A model generated the notes under the pieces. That model had not been told where the DNA came from. It saw nothing but the letters and a program-made list of their open reading frames with translations, and searched no databases. The position numbers were made by a program, and so were the translations under genes. A DNA stretch of 27,607 nt, from assembly GCA_018969885.1 (NCBI GenBank), contig JAGWXN010000014.1:1-27607 (forward strand), written 5' to 3'. Source of the DNA: Betaproteobacteria bacterium (GTDB lineage: Bacteria; Pseudomonadota; Gammaproteobacteria; Burkholderiales; Burkholderiaceae). Positions 8,526 to 14,874 of this stretch are shown here, in pieces. Numbering within the stretch: the stretch's first letter is position 1; each line of letters starts with the position of its first letter.

Positions 8526-8948
8526 TCAGGCATAACCGATCCAACGGCCCAGCGAAACAATGGCGATCCAGATCAACATGGAGGCAAGCGCGCTCAAGCG
8601 TGCAGTGACATCCAGTCGCGTGAGCGAGCCGCGCAGATGAAACCATACCGCGTTACTCGCCGCGACCGCGAGCAGCAGCATCTTGAGCGTGAAGATCCGG
8701 TTGGCGAGCAGTTCGGCCGCTTGCGACGCAAACATCAGAACCCCGCTTACCACGCACAGCAGGGCTCCGGTTGCGACCAGACGCAGACAGAGTGACGCGA
8801 GGGGCTGTAGGGGTACGGCCTGCCCCAGCCCTAAGACCCGGAGCTCGACCAGAAAAAGATTGCCGAGCAGCATGGCGATACCCAGCAGATGGACGATCTC
8901 GAGCGCCGGGTAGGCCCAGGGATGCGAAGCAATGGCAGCGGGGTTCAT
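8526..8948 (-). CDS. Four-helix membrane protein, DUF6644-like (140 aa)
   Basis: An integral inner-membrane protein with four hydrophobic helices, about residues 12-34, 46-66, 74-95 and 115-136. The HPWAYPALEIVHLLGIAMLLG beginning, with a histidine in helix 1 (EIVH), resembles small DUF6644-type membrane proteins, which often sit beside DUF6152 genes; that recollection is the basis for the name and is not certain. Conserved histidines in or near helices could hold haem or a metal, but that is a guess. The start at ATG 8948 fits the family N terminus; the frame is open to 9026 but the extra residues are low-complexity and Pro-rich. It is the first gene of the minus operon, 22 bases ahead of the DUF6152-like gene. 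Confidence 0.6.
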   Translation of the reverse strand: MNPAAIASHPWAYPALEIVHLLGIAMLLGNLFLVELRVLGLGQAVPLQPLASLCLRLVATGALLCVVSGVLMFASQAAELLANRIFTLKMLLLAVAASNAVWFHLRGSLTRLDVTARLSALASMLIWIAIVSLGRWIGYA

Positions 8949-9111
8949 GGTTGGGTATGGGCGCGCAGGCGCGGGCACGAGTCCACGGCGAGTGGTTGGG
9001 GGAGATGATATCGGCATCGAAGCCACACCGTGTGTCTGACTTACGCCCCACTGGGGCTGTCATTTGAGTGGCGCCAGCGTGGATTTGGCGCGACGCCGGC
9101 TTGAATCCGAC

Positions 9112-9141
9112 TTGACCCCCCTGCTTTCCGACGAGCATATT
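9112..9141 (+). promoter_or_regulatory. Possible sigma-70 promoter for the channel operon
   Basis: TTGACC (9112-9117, five of six to the -35 consensus) and CATATT (9136-9141, four of six to the -10) are 18 bases apart, about 55 bases before the ATG at 9197. The region 8949-9196 otherwise holds only a short GCCCC-ACT-GGGGC hairpin at 9045-9057. This is a pattern match only. Confidence 0.3.
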
Positions 9142-9196
9142 GACGCTGCAGCTCGCACCCGCGGTCCTTCCCGTTCGATTGCGTAGGGGCCTACCC

Positions 9197-9763
9197 ATGC
9201 CCGCATCCGAGATTTTGCAGCGCCCACCTGTCGAGTCTGGTCGACCCAAGCTCGCCGACTGGATGTTCATCGTATTCCTGGTTTGCATGCTGATCGTGAT
9301 CGGCGTGCTGGGGAGGATGACTTTCAGGGAGGGCTTGAGGACCGAGGCGAGCAAGTCCCAGGCGGAGGCGCTCCTTCAGTGGCTCGGTCAGGCCAGCACA
9401 CAGCGCTTCGCTGAGGGCTATGTTCTGCCGGCCTGCTCGGGACACGCAAGCGTCGGCTCATCGACCACGACGTGGGGTGAATGCGCCAAGGCGCTCGTCC
9501 GTGCGTCGGGCCCGCTTGAATCCGTTCGTAATTCGTTTACTGACCAGCCGATAGGTCTGATCACCCGATGCGAAGCGGGTGACTTGTCAACTGCTGGGCA
9601 AATTGTGATCGAGAAGATCACACCCACGCCGCCCGGCTCGGCGGTTGCACTGACAATCGGACCGATCGAGGTGGACGAGCCGCTTGGCCGAAAATTAACG
9701 TTTCGGCTCACTGTCTGTGACAAGGGCGGCTACCCCATTCGAGTAGGCGAAACCACCTTCTAG
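9197..9763 (+). CDS. Single-pass membrane protein of unknown function, upstream partner of the tandem-sensor channel (188 aa)
   Basis: I do not recognise this protein. It has a short cytoplasmic N terminus, one very hydrophobic helix (about residues 22-40), then a soluble domain of about 145 residues that should lie outside the membrane. That domain has four cysteines (80, 96, 125, 174) which could form two disulfides, and predicted beta-rich stretches toward the end. The helix followed by an amphipathic stretch recalls type IV pilin-like proteins, but there is no prepilin peptidase motif. The ATG at 9197 is preceded by a TAGGGG stretch; the longer frame from 9140 adds a poorly convincing leader. 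It ends 8 bases before the channel gene, whose ribosome site overlaps this gene's stop, so they are probably co-expressed and it may be an accessory subunit. Confidence 0.6.
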   Translation: MPASEILQRPPVESGRPKLADWMFIVFLVCMLIVIGVLGRMTFREGLRTEASKSQAEALLQWLGQASTQRFAEGYVLPACSGHASVGSSTTTWGECAKALVRASGPLESVRNSFTDQPIGLITRCEAGDLSTAGQIVIEKITPTPPGSAVALTIGPIEVDEPLGRKLTFRLTVCDKGGYPIRVGETTF

Positions 9764-9771
9764 GGGTTGAC

Positions 9772-11508
9772 ATGACCAGCGGCACTCCCACGCCTCCGCA
9801 CGACGGTACCGAGAGCGCCACGCCGGTTTCTTACAGGCATGCCGTTGATGGCGAAGTGCCTGCAGTGATTGGCGGGCGGGCTGAGCGCGAACGTCAGGCC
9901 TTGTCGGGCGAGGGCGGTGCCAGGCGGTTGATCTATTCGTGGCTGTTTGATCCGACGCTCCCCGGTAACTACCACAAGGCCTTCGACCGGCTGATCGTCT
10001 GGACCATCATCCTCAATTTGTTTGCCCTGCTGATCGAGCTGGTCCCGCAGATCCACGAACCCAATCGCGTGTGGTTCGATCGGTTCGAGATCGCCTCGGT
10101 GATTCTTTTTACGGTCGAATATCTGCTTAGGCTGTACACCGCGCCCGAGGATCCTCAATTTCGAGCGGCAAGATCAGCGCGTATCGCGTTTATCCGTAAT
10201 CCGTTTGCGGTCGTCGACCTGCTTGCCGTACTGCCGTTCTATCTACAGGCTGTGCTTCCGATTGATTTGCGGGCGCTGCGGGTATTGCGCCTCCTTCGGC
10301 TGCTGAAGATCTTCCGGCTGCTGATTCCGGCCTGGCAAGAGTTCGCGGAGCTCAACCGCGGTCGGACCTTTCGGCAGAGGGTCCATGCCTTGGTGTTTCC
10401 AAGTGAGTATGGCGGGCGGCTGCATGGATATTTTGATGCCTTCATCGCCGCCTGGGTCCTGATTTCCGTCTTTTCGGTGATCCTCGAGTCGGTGCACTCG
10501 ATCAGCTACCTGCTGCACATCGAGCTGATCGTGATCGACGTGATCGCAGTGGCGATTTTTACCATGGAGTATTGCGCGAGGCTTTACTGCTGCGTGGAGG
10601 ACGAGCGCTATCGTGGAGCTGTGAGCGGCCGCCTGCGGCAGGCTAAATCTGCCTCGATGGTGATCGACCTGCTCGCTATCCTGCCCTTCTTTCTCGAAGC
10701 GTTGATTCATCATCTTGTCGATCTTCGCTTTCTCCGAATATTTCGGCTGCTACGCCTGCTCAAACTCACGCGTTACACCGGTGCGACCAGAACGCTTGCC
10801 AAGGTGATCGTGCGGGAGTGGCCCGTGATGGCCGCAGCGGCGTTCATCATGTTGCTGCTCGTGGTGCTGACTGCGAGCCTGGGGTACTTGTTTGAGCATG
10901 AAGCGCAGCCCGACAAGTTCGAAAACATTCCGCAATCGATCTACTGGGCGGTGATTACGCTCGCCTCGGTGGGCTATGGCGACATTTCGCCCGTCACACC
11001 AGCGGGTCGGGCCATCACCATTGTGCTTGCGCTGATCGGAATCGGCATCTTCGCGATTCCCGCTGCCCTGCTGTCTTCAGCGTTTTCAGACCAGCTTCAC
11101 AAAGAGCGCGATGCACTCAAGCAGGAACTTTTTGATATGTTGGCTGATGGGCAGCTTTCCGAGGAAGAGGCGGAGGTGATTAATCGCGAGGCGAAGCGTC
11201 TGCACCTATCGGCGGAAGACGTCGAAGTCCTGATCGAACAGGCAAGGCGCGAGCGCGAAGCGGCCGACGATCTCGCCAAGCTGCCGCTCCACAAGATTGC
11301 TGAACGCCCCGAGCATGCCGTCGAGCATTTCAAATCATTGGTCAGCGAAATCCGGCAACTTGGCTTACTCACCGACACCCAGCGATTTGAAGCACTTGCG
11401 CGAAGCGGCGACCGGCTCACGGTGTCGGAGTGGCAGCTATGGCGCCAGCTGACGACCCCGCCGCCGGGTTCGCCGATCGCGGACAACGAGCATCCGACCA
11501 AGGCGTGA
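9772..11508 (+). CDS. Voltage-gated K+ channel-like protein with two tandem voltage-sensor domains and one pore (578 aa)
   Basis: An inner-membrane cation channel. Residues 1-55 are a polar cytoplasmic tail. The first voltage sensor spans about 68-185: S2 has FTVEYLLRLY with Glu116, S3 has VVDLLAVLPF with Asp149, and S4 has arginine or lysine at every third position (167, 170, 173, 176, 179, 182). A second, clearly homologous sensor spans about 219-335: FTMEYCARLY with Glu266, MVIDLLAILPFF with Asp299, S4 charges at 319, 322, 325, 328, 331 and 334. Then come S5 (348-372), a pore loop with the K+ filter SVGYGD (399-404) and S6 (412-438). The C terminus is a charged cytoplasmic domain with an ADGQLSEEEAEVI stretch resembling TerB or EF-hand-like helices. 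Standard bacterial Kv channels have one sensor per subunit, so this adds four helices. AGGGG overlapping the previous stop is the ribosome site. Confidence 0.88.
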   Translation: MTSGTPTPPHDGTESATPVSYRHAVDGEVPAVIGGRAERERQALSGEGGARRLIYSWLFDPTLPGNYHKAFDRLIVWTIILNLFALLIELVPQIHEPNRVWFDRFEIASVILFTVEYLLRLYTAPEDPQFRAARSARIAFIRNPFAVVDLLAVLPFYLQAVLPIDLRALRVLRLLRLLKIFRLLIPAWQEFAELNRGRTFRQRVHALVFPSEYGGRLHGYFDAFIAAWVLISVFSVILESVHSISYLLHIELIVIDVIAVAIFTMEYCARLYCCVEDERYRGAVSGRLRQAKSASMVIDLLAILPFFLEALIHHLVDLRFLRIFRLLRLLKLTRYTGATRTLAKVIVREWPVMAAAAFIMLLLVVLTASLGYLFEHEAQPDKFENIPQSIYWAVITLASVGYGDISPVTPAGRAITIVLALIGIGIFAIPAALLSSAFSDQLHKERDALKQELFDMLADGQLSEEEAEVINREAKRLHLSAEDVEVLIEQARREREAADDLAKLPLHKIAERPEHAVEHFKSLVSEIRQLGLLTDTQRFEALARSGDRLTVSEWQLWRQLTTPPPGSPIADNEHPTKA

Positions 11509-11525
11509 GAACCGGCCCGGTACGC

Positions 11526-13472
11526 TCAGCCAAGCAGGTGGGATTCAATCGATTTTTTCAGTAGCTGCCTGTCTTCCGCAGTCGCGGCTTCGGTTGAAAG
11601 CAATCGCACCTGTTCCAATCGCGAACCGTTGAGGCCTGAGGCCTCAAGAAATTCGAGCGCAGCCCTTCGGTTCGGATCGGTGTCGGGTTGGGTCAGCGCC
11701 TCGGCAAAGACATGGATGGCGTAGTAGGGGTTACGTGCGATGAGCGCCTCGTGGGCCTGCTTGTCAAGCGCCTCATCGGACGGTTGGGGCTCGCCTGCTT
11801 GGGTGGCGGCGTCGCGCGCGGTCTTCTTGAAAGCCTCCAAGGTCTCGGCGCGAGCCTGCTCGGTAGCAACTTCGTTTCGAAGCGCGACGTTCGCTTTGGC
11901 GCGGCGATAACCGTAGCAGAGTATGCCGATGCTGGTCGCTGCTGAGGCGACACCGATACCGAGCGCGGCGAGGCCCAGAGCGAGCGCTCCCACGCCGGTC
12001 GCCGTGATGGCCGCGATCGCGAGCGACCCGCCGACAACCCCGAGCACGCCCTTGAAAATGTTCCACTTCGCGGTGGTGATCTGAGTGGTGCGACGCTCGA
12101 CTGCGTGCCGTCCGGCGTGATTGAGCACTTCACTGTTTGACTGGCCCTTTGCGGGTTCGATCGCCCGCTGGATCGCATCGCGACGTTGTGAGGCCTTGTT
12201 CAGCCGATACGCTGCAATGCCGATCGTGGCGCCGCCCGCCACGACGGCGAGGCCACCCGCAGCGGCTCCGGCAATGTGCGAGGCTGCGACCAGCCCGCTG
12301 CCCGACGTGCTGCCCGCGAGGGCGATGGCGGCGTGCGTGCCGTCCAGACCTGACCGAACCAGGCCAGCGCCGGCGCGCGCAACGCTCACGGCGGTTTCTG
12401 CGGTGTCGCGTCGTGCCTCGGCGCGCGCGCGCCGAGCGATCGCGTAGCGTTGAGCGGGTGCGGCGAGTCCTCGGAGCTCATCGGTGAGCTTATTTTGCTC
12501 GGTATCGAGTTGGTTGATCTGATCGCCAAGGGTTTTCAGGCGTTCGAACGCGTCGAGCTGGCGGGTGCGGGCCTCGTGTCCAGGTTGATTGCCGATCCGA
12601 CTTCGGCAGTCGTCAAGAAAAGCCGTCTGAGGGTCCTGGAGCTTGGTGCGGAGTGATTTGATTTCCGAGTCGAGCGCGTCAAGGCGATCCTTGATACCTG
12701 ACATCATTAACTTGGCCCGGCCGCGTTGAAGCGCTGTGTCGTGATCGACGGGGATCCTGCCGCGTTCGGATTCGAGCTGGCTACGTTCTGATTCGAGCCG
12801 GTTCAGCGCGTGTTGCCACTGTCTGGCCTGGGCTTGGAATTCGGATTGAATGGCCTCGCCTTGCGCGAAATCGGCCTGTGCCGATTGGAGCTTCGCAGCG
12901 CCGTCGCTGCGGGCCTGAAGTACGCGCTCAAAGGCGTCTGCGCCAGCTTGCTGGCGCTCCACTTCCTGGTTTGCCTCGTTCTTTGCGCGGACTGCTCGTG
13001 TGAGCGAATAAGCCGACAGCGCCGTATCGACCCCTGCGAACGCCACGCCAACCAGTGCGCCGACACTGCTAGCGGTGCTGGGGGTGTGACCCTCAGCTCT
13101 CGCGCTTCCAGCACTCTCTGATCCATGTTCGATGTTCTGATGGGCCATTGATTGCGCCACGTCAGCACCGGCAATTGGCTGACTACCCGCGCTGTCGGGA
13201 ACCCGCAGGGCGGTTTCAGTCATGCTGACGAATTGGCCTAACAGACGTGCCACGATTGCCGAGCCCAGCGTAATCCCGCCCGCCCTGAGCGACTGGCTGG
13301 GCGGATGAGCCATGGTGAGGTGACCGATCGAAACCCGCGGCAAGACAGTCTGCGGTTGCGCTGCTTCGGACGTCCCGGCGGGGCTCAACGCAGATAGCCG
13401 CGACGACTGCACCGAGGCACTTTCGCTGCCAATCATCGCGCGGTGGGTGGAGGGAGGATAAAGCGATGACAT
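11526..13472 (-). CDS. Large hydrophobic/coiled-coil protein, candidate type III secretion effector or translocator (648 aa)
   Basis: I do not recognise a named family. The first 60 residues are rich in Ser, Thr, Pro and Gln with no Sec signal, as in type III secretion substrates. Next come a hydrophobic block (about 135-160), a long Glu/Gln/Arg-rich coiled-coil region (about 163-350), a Gly/Ala hydrophobic block (about 395-423), a second pair-length hydrophobic stretch (about 472-521), and a charged helical C terminus. This arrangement resembles membrane-inserting translocators such as IpaB/YopB and some membrane-targeted effectors. It starts 8 bases after the CesT-type chaperone gene, with only a weak ribosome site, suggesting translational coupling. 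CesT chaperones usually serve effectors, whereas IpaB-type translocators use TPR chaperones, so effector is favoured. It ends 17 bases from the convergent channel gene. Confidence 0.5.
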   Translation of the reverse strand: MSSLYPPSTHRAMIGSESASVQSSRLSALSPAGTSEAAQPQTVLPRVSIGHLTMAHPPSQSLRAGGITLGSAIVARLLGQFVSMTETALRVPDSAGSQPIAGADVAQSMAHQNIEHGSESAGSARAEGHTPSTASSVGALVGVAFAGVDTALSAYSLTRAVRAKNEANQEVERQQAGADAFERVLQARSDGAAKLQSAQADFAQGEAIQSEFQAQARQWQHALNRLESERSQLESERGRIPVDHDTALQRGRAKLMMSGIKDRLDALDSEIKSLRTKLQDPQTAFLDDCRSRIGNQPGHEARTRQLDAFERLKTLGDQINQLDTEQNKLTDELRGLAAPAQRYAIARRARAEARRDTAETAVSVARAGAGLVRSGLDGTHAAIALAGSTSGSGLVAASHIAGAAAGGLAVVAGGATIGIAAYRLNKASQRRDAIQRAIEPAKGQSNSEVLNHAGRHAVERRTTQITTAKWNIFKGVLGVVGGSLAIAAITATGVGALALGLAALGIGVASAATSIGILCYGYRRAKANVALRNEVATEQARAETLEAFKKTARDAATQAGEPQPSDEALDKQAHEALIARNPYYAIHVFAEALTQPDTDPNRRAALEFLEASGLNGSRLEQVRLLSTEAATAEDRQLLKKSIESHLLG

Positions 13473-13480
13473 TGGTGGAC

Positions 13481-13963
13481 TCAGGCGCGCAGATTGAAGA
13501 ACTGCGCTGGTTCGAGTGAACCCGGGTCTCTCGGCGCGGTGGCGGCTGGCGCTCGACTCAATCTTGCGCGCAGCGCCTGGGCTGCCTGAGTGAAATGCGT
13601 GAGGAGATTGTAAAACCCGGTCTCGTCCAGCACCGAAACGGGATGCTGATAACAGAGCAGCACCTCCCCCGACTGCGGATCGAGCGCGACGCTTGCGCCG
13701 CGGATCTCGCTACTGAAGACATTGAGCTTGAGAAGACTTTCATAGAGCGCCAAGAGCGCTTCGCCCTGCTGATCAGGCTTTGGCAGGACGGTTCCGATCA
13801 GGTAAAGCTGCGAGGACTGATCCGGGACCTCGACCGCGATGCTCACGTCGTTTTCGTAGTCGAATGCACAAACGCCGGCCGCGTTGAGCTTGAGCGGTGG
13901 CGCAATACGCAAGGCCGAGGAAAAACGCTCAAGGAGGTGGTTGATGGCGTCCTGGCTGTTCAT
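13481..13963 (-). CDS. CesT/Tir-type type III secretion chaperone (160 aa)
   Basis: A small acidic cytoplasmic protein with the class I type III chaperone pattern: an N-terminal helix (about 3-18), a short strand leading to LKLNAAGVCAFDYENDVSIAVEV, strands around SQLYLIGTVLPKP, a helix ALLALYESLLKLNVFSSEIRGA with the conserved small-residue turn, then ASVALDPQSGEVLLCYQHPV and a long C-terminal helix (about 110-135). Such proteins dimerise and hold the chaperone-binding part of one effector in a secretion-ready form. The last 25 residues are Pro/Ala-rich and probably disordered. Its ATG overlaps the upstream gene's stop by four bases (ATGA), and the candidate substrate follows 8 bases downstream, the usual chaperone-effector layout. 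Confidence 0.72.
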   Translation of the reverse strand: MNSQDAINHLLERFSSALRIAPPLKLNAAGVCAFDYENDVSIAVEVPDQSSQLYLIGTVLPKPDQQGEALLALYESLLKLNVFSSEIRGASVALDPQSGEVLLCYQHPVSVLDETGFYNLLTHFTQAAQALRARLSRAPAATAPRDPGSLEPAQFFNLRA

Positions 13964-14526
13964 GACGAGGTTCCGCGCGTTACGCTCATCACGGTGGGCA
14001 GGCGCACGCCCTGGCGCGCGAGTTCATCCAGGGTGTCCTGGCAGGTCTTCAGCCCCTGCGCGACCGGTTCGATGATCGACAGGAATTCGGTGACAAAGAA
14101 GCGCGTCATACGAAGGGCTTCGACCACTAGCGTGCTGGGTAGGTGGTGAGCCATGTGCGGCAGCATCGACCGGAACACAATCAGGCCCTCGTCATCGCTC
14201 AGAATGAACTGGCCGATGGGCGTCAGCAGGTTGAGGCTATGAAGAAGAAGCGCCGTGTCGGCGGAAGCGGATGCCTCCACCGTGAAAGGTAACGGCAGCG
14301 TAAGCTGCAGGAAGATGATGTCGTCCGGCGAGCGCTCGGCACCGAATGCGCCCGATAACTCATCAGGAAACATGCCGTGAACCACATAGTTGCGCCCGGC
14401 CTCATCAACCTGAACCAGGCAGAACAGCTCCGATACGGCCTGCGAGCCCGCGGCAGGAACCACCCAGGCACGAAAGCCCGCCTCCTCGGCCGCTCTGGCA
14501 AATGACTCAAGCAGCACAGCGGTCAT
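13960..14526 (-). CDS. YbjN/type III chaperone-like protein (188 aa)
   Basis: The first gene of the minus-strand chaperone operon. The start at 14526 is set by an excellent AAAGGAGAGG ribosome site; the longer frame to 14586 runs through it. The protein has an alpha/beta layout with an N-terminal helix, strands around SELFCLVQV and DDIIFLQLTLPLPFTV, the helix DTALLLHSLNLLTPIG, then QFILSDDEGLIVFRSML and two C-terminal helices. The helix followed by a strand with a turn of acidic residues is what YbjN-like and CesT-like folds share, so a second chaperone or a co-chaperone is plausible. No motif proves it. Coupling to the CesT-like gene by ATGA overlap supports joint function. It could instead be a regulator of secretion. 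Confidence 0.45.
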   Translation of the reverse strand: MTAVLLESFARAAEEAGFRAWVVPAAGSQAVSELFCLVQVDEAGRNYVVHGMFPDELSGAFGAERSPDDIIFLQLTLPLPFTVEASASADTALLLHSLNLLTPIGQFILSDDEGLIVFRSMLPHMAHHLPSTLVVEALRMTRFFVTEFLSIIEPVAQGLKTCQDTLDELARQGVRLPTVMSVTRGTSS

Positions 14527-14564
14527 CTGGACCTCTCCTTTTGCCCCTGAATGCGCGCCTGCGC

Positions 14565-14576
14565 GGCAAGCTTGCC
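14565..14576. promoter_or_regulatory. Perfect 12-base palindrome GGCAAGCTTGCC
   Basis: A perfect inverted repeat 25-40 bases before the ribosome site of the chaperone operon, in the position of a transcribed leader or an operator. It is slightly extended by GC-rich flanks (GCG before, CGC after one mismatch). A dimeric regulator site is possible; no specific regulator can be named. Confidence 0.3.
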
Positions 14577-14708
14577 CGCAGGGCATGTTGACAGCCCATC
14601 TGTCCGGCGGAAAGTATACGGGTCGTTTAATCGGCTTGGGGCGGCGCGCGCACCGATCCCGCTACGCATCATGAATCGAGGTTTCAAGTTGCGCCTCAGT
14701 CCCCGGCT

Positions 14709-14722
14709 TGTACAGGTGTACA
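14709..14722. promoter_or_regulatory. Operator-like double palindrome TGTACA-GG-TGTACA
   Basis: Two copies of the self-complementary hexamer TGTACA are separated by two bases, so the element is both a direct and an inverted repeat. It lies in the middle of the divergent region, about 185 bases before the chaperone operon and 150 before rdhA, where a shared regulator could act on both. Confidence 0.35.
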
Positions 14723-14778
14723 GCGTTCGGGTCGAGCGGTCCTCGTGCGGCGGGCCTATCGCGCCGTGCTCGCGCAGC

Positions 14779-14826
14779 GACCCGGTGACCCGGTGACCCG
14801 GTGACCCGGTGACCCGGTGACCCGCT
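14779..14826. repeat. 8-base tandem repeat, unit GACCCGGT, six copies
   Basis: Five exact copies (14779-14818) are followed by a sixth with one change (GACCCGCT, 14819-14826). Each junction creates the near-palindrome GGTGACC. The unit is not a multiple of three and the array ends 48 bases before the rdhA start, so gain or loss of units by replication slippage would change promoter spacing. There are no spacers, so it is not a CRISPR array. Confidence 0.9.
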
Positions 14827-14840
14827 CGCGCGGCGTATGC

Positions 14841-14868
14841 TCGCGGATTCACCCTGATCGCGGATTCA
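14841..14868. repeat. 11-base direct repeat TCGCGGATTCA, two copies
   Basis: Exact copies at 14841-14851 and 14858-14868, spaced 17 bases start to start, immediately before the rdhA ATG at 14875. They occupy the place of a ribosome site, and none is visible there. They may be a small duplication or a regulator half-site pair. Confidence 0.6.
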
Positions 14869-14874
14869 GCCCTC

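Larger units (their letters stand above)
14527..14874. promoter_or_regulatory. Divergent intergenic region between the chaperone operon and rdhA
   Basis: This 348-base stretch has no convincing gene. It separates two operons pointing away from each other and so must carry both promoters. It contains a 12-base palindrome close to the chaperone start, a TGTACA double element, a six-copy 8-base tandem repeat and an 11-base direct repeat, each listed separately. On the minus strand a TATACT (14618 down to 14613) is a good -10 candidate for the chaperone operon, but I see no matching -35. I looked for the plant-inducible-promoter box (TTCG-N15-TTCG) seen before some type III genes and did not find it. 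Confidence 0.6.

Noticed and set aside
9045..9057. Hairpin GCCCC-ACT-GGGGC as a terminator
   Set aside because: It lies between two divergent starts, where no transcript should end, and has no T run.
11526..13472. Methyl-accepting chemotaxis or phage tape-measure protein
   Set aside because: Coiled coils and hydrophobic blocks fit loosely, but there is no HAMP or signalling hairpin, no phage neighbours, and the adjacent CesT-like gene points to secretion.
14779..14826. CRISPR-like repeat array
   Set aside because: The 8-base units abut each other with no spacers and no cas genes are present; it is a simple tandem repeat.
14527..14874. Plant-inducible-promoter (PIP) or HrpL-type box for the type III-like operon
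   Set aside because: No TTCG-N15-TTCG or GGAACC-N15/16-CCAC pattern is visible on the minus strand.
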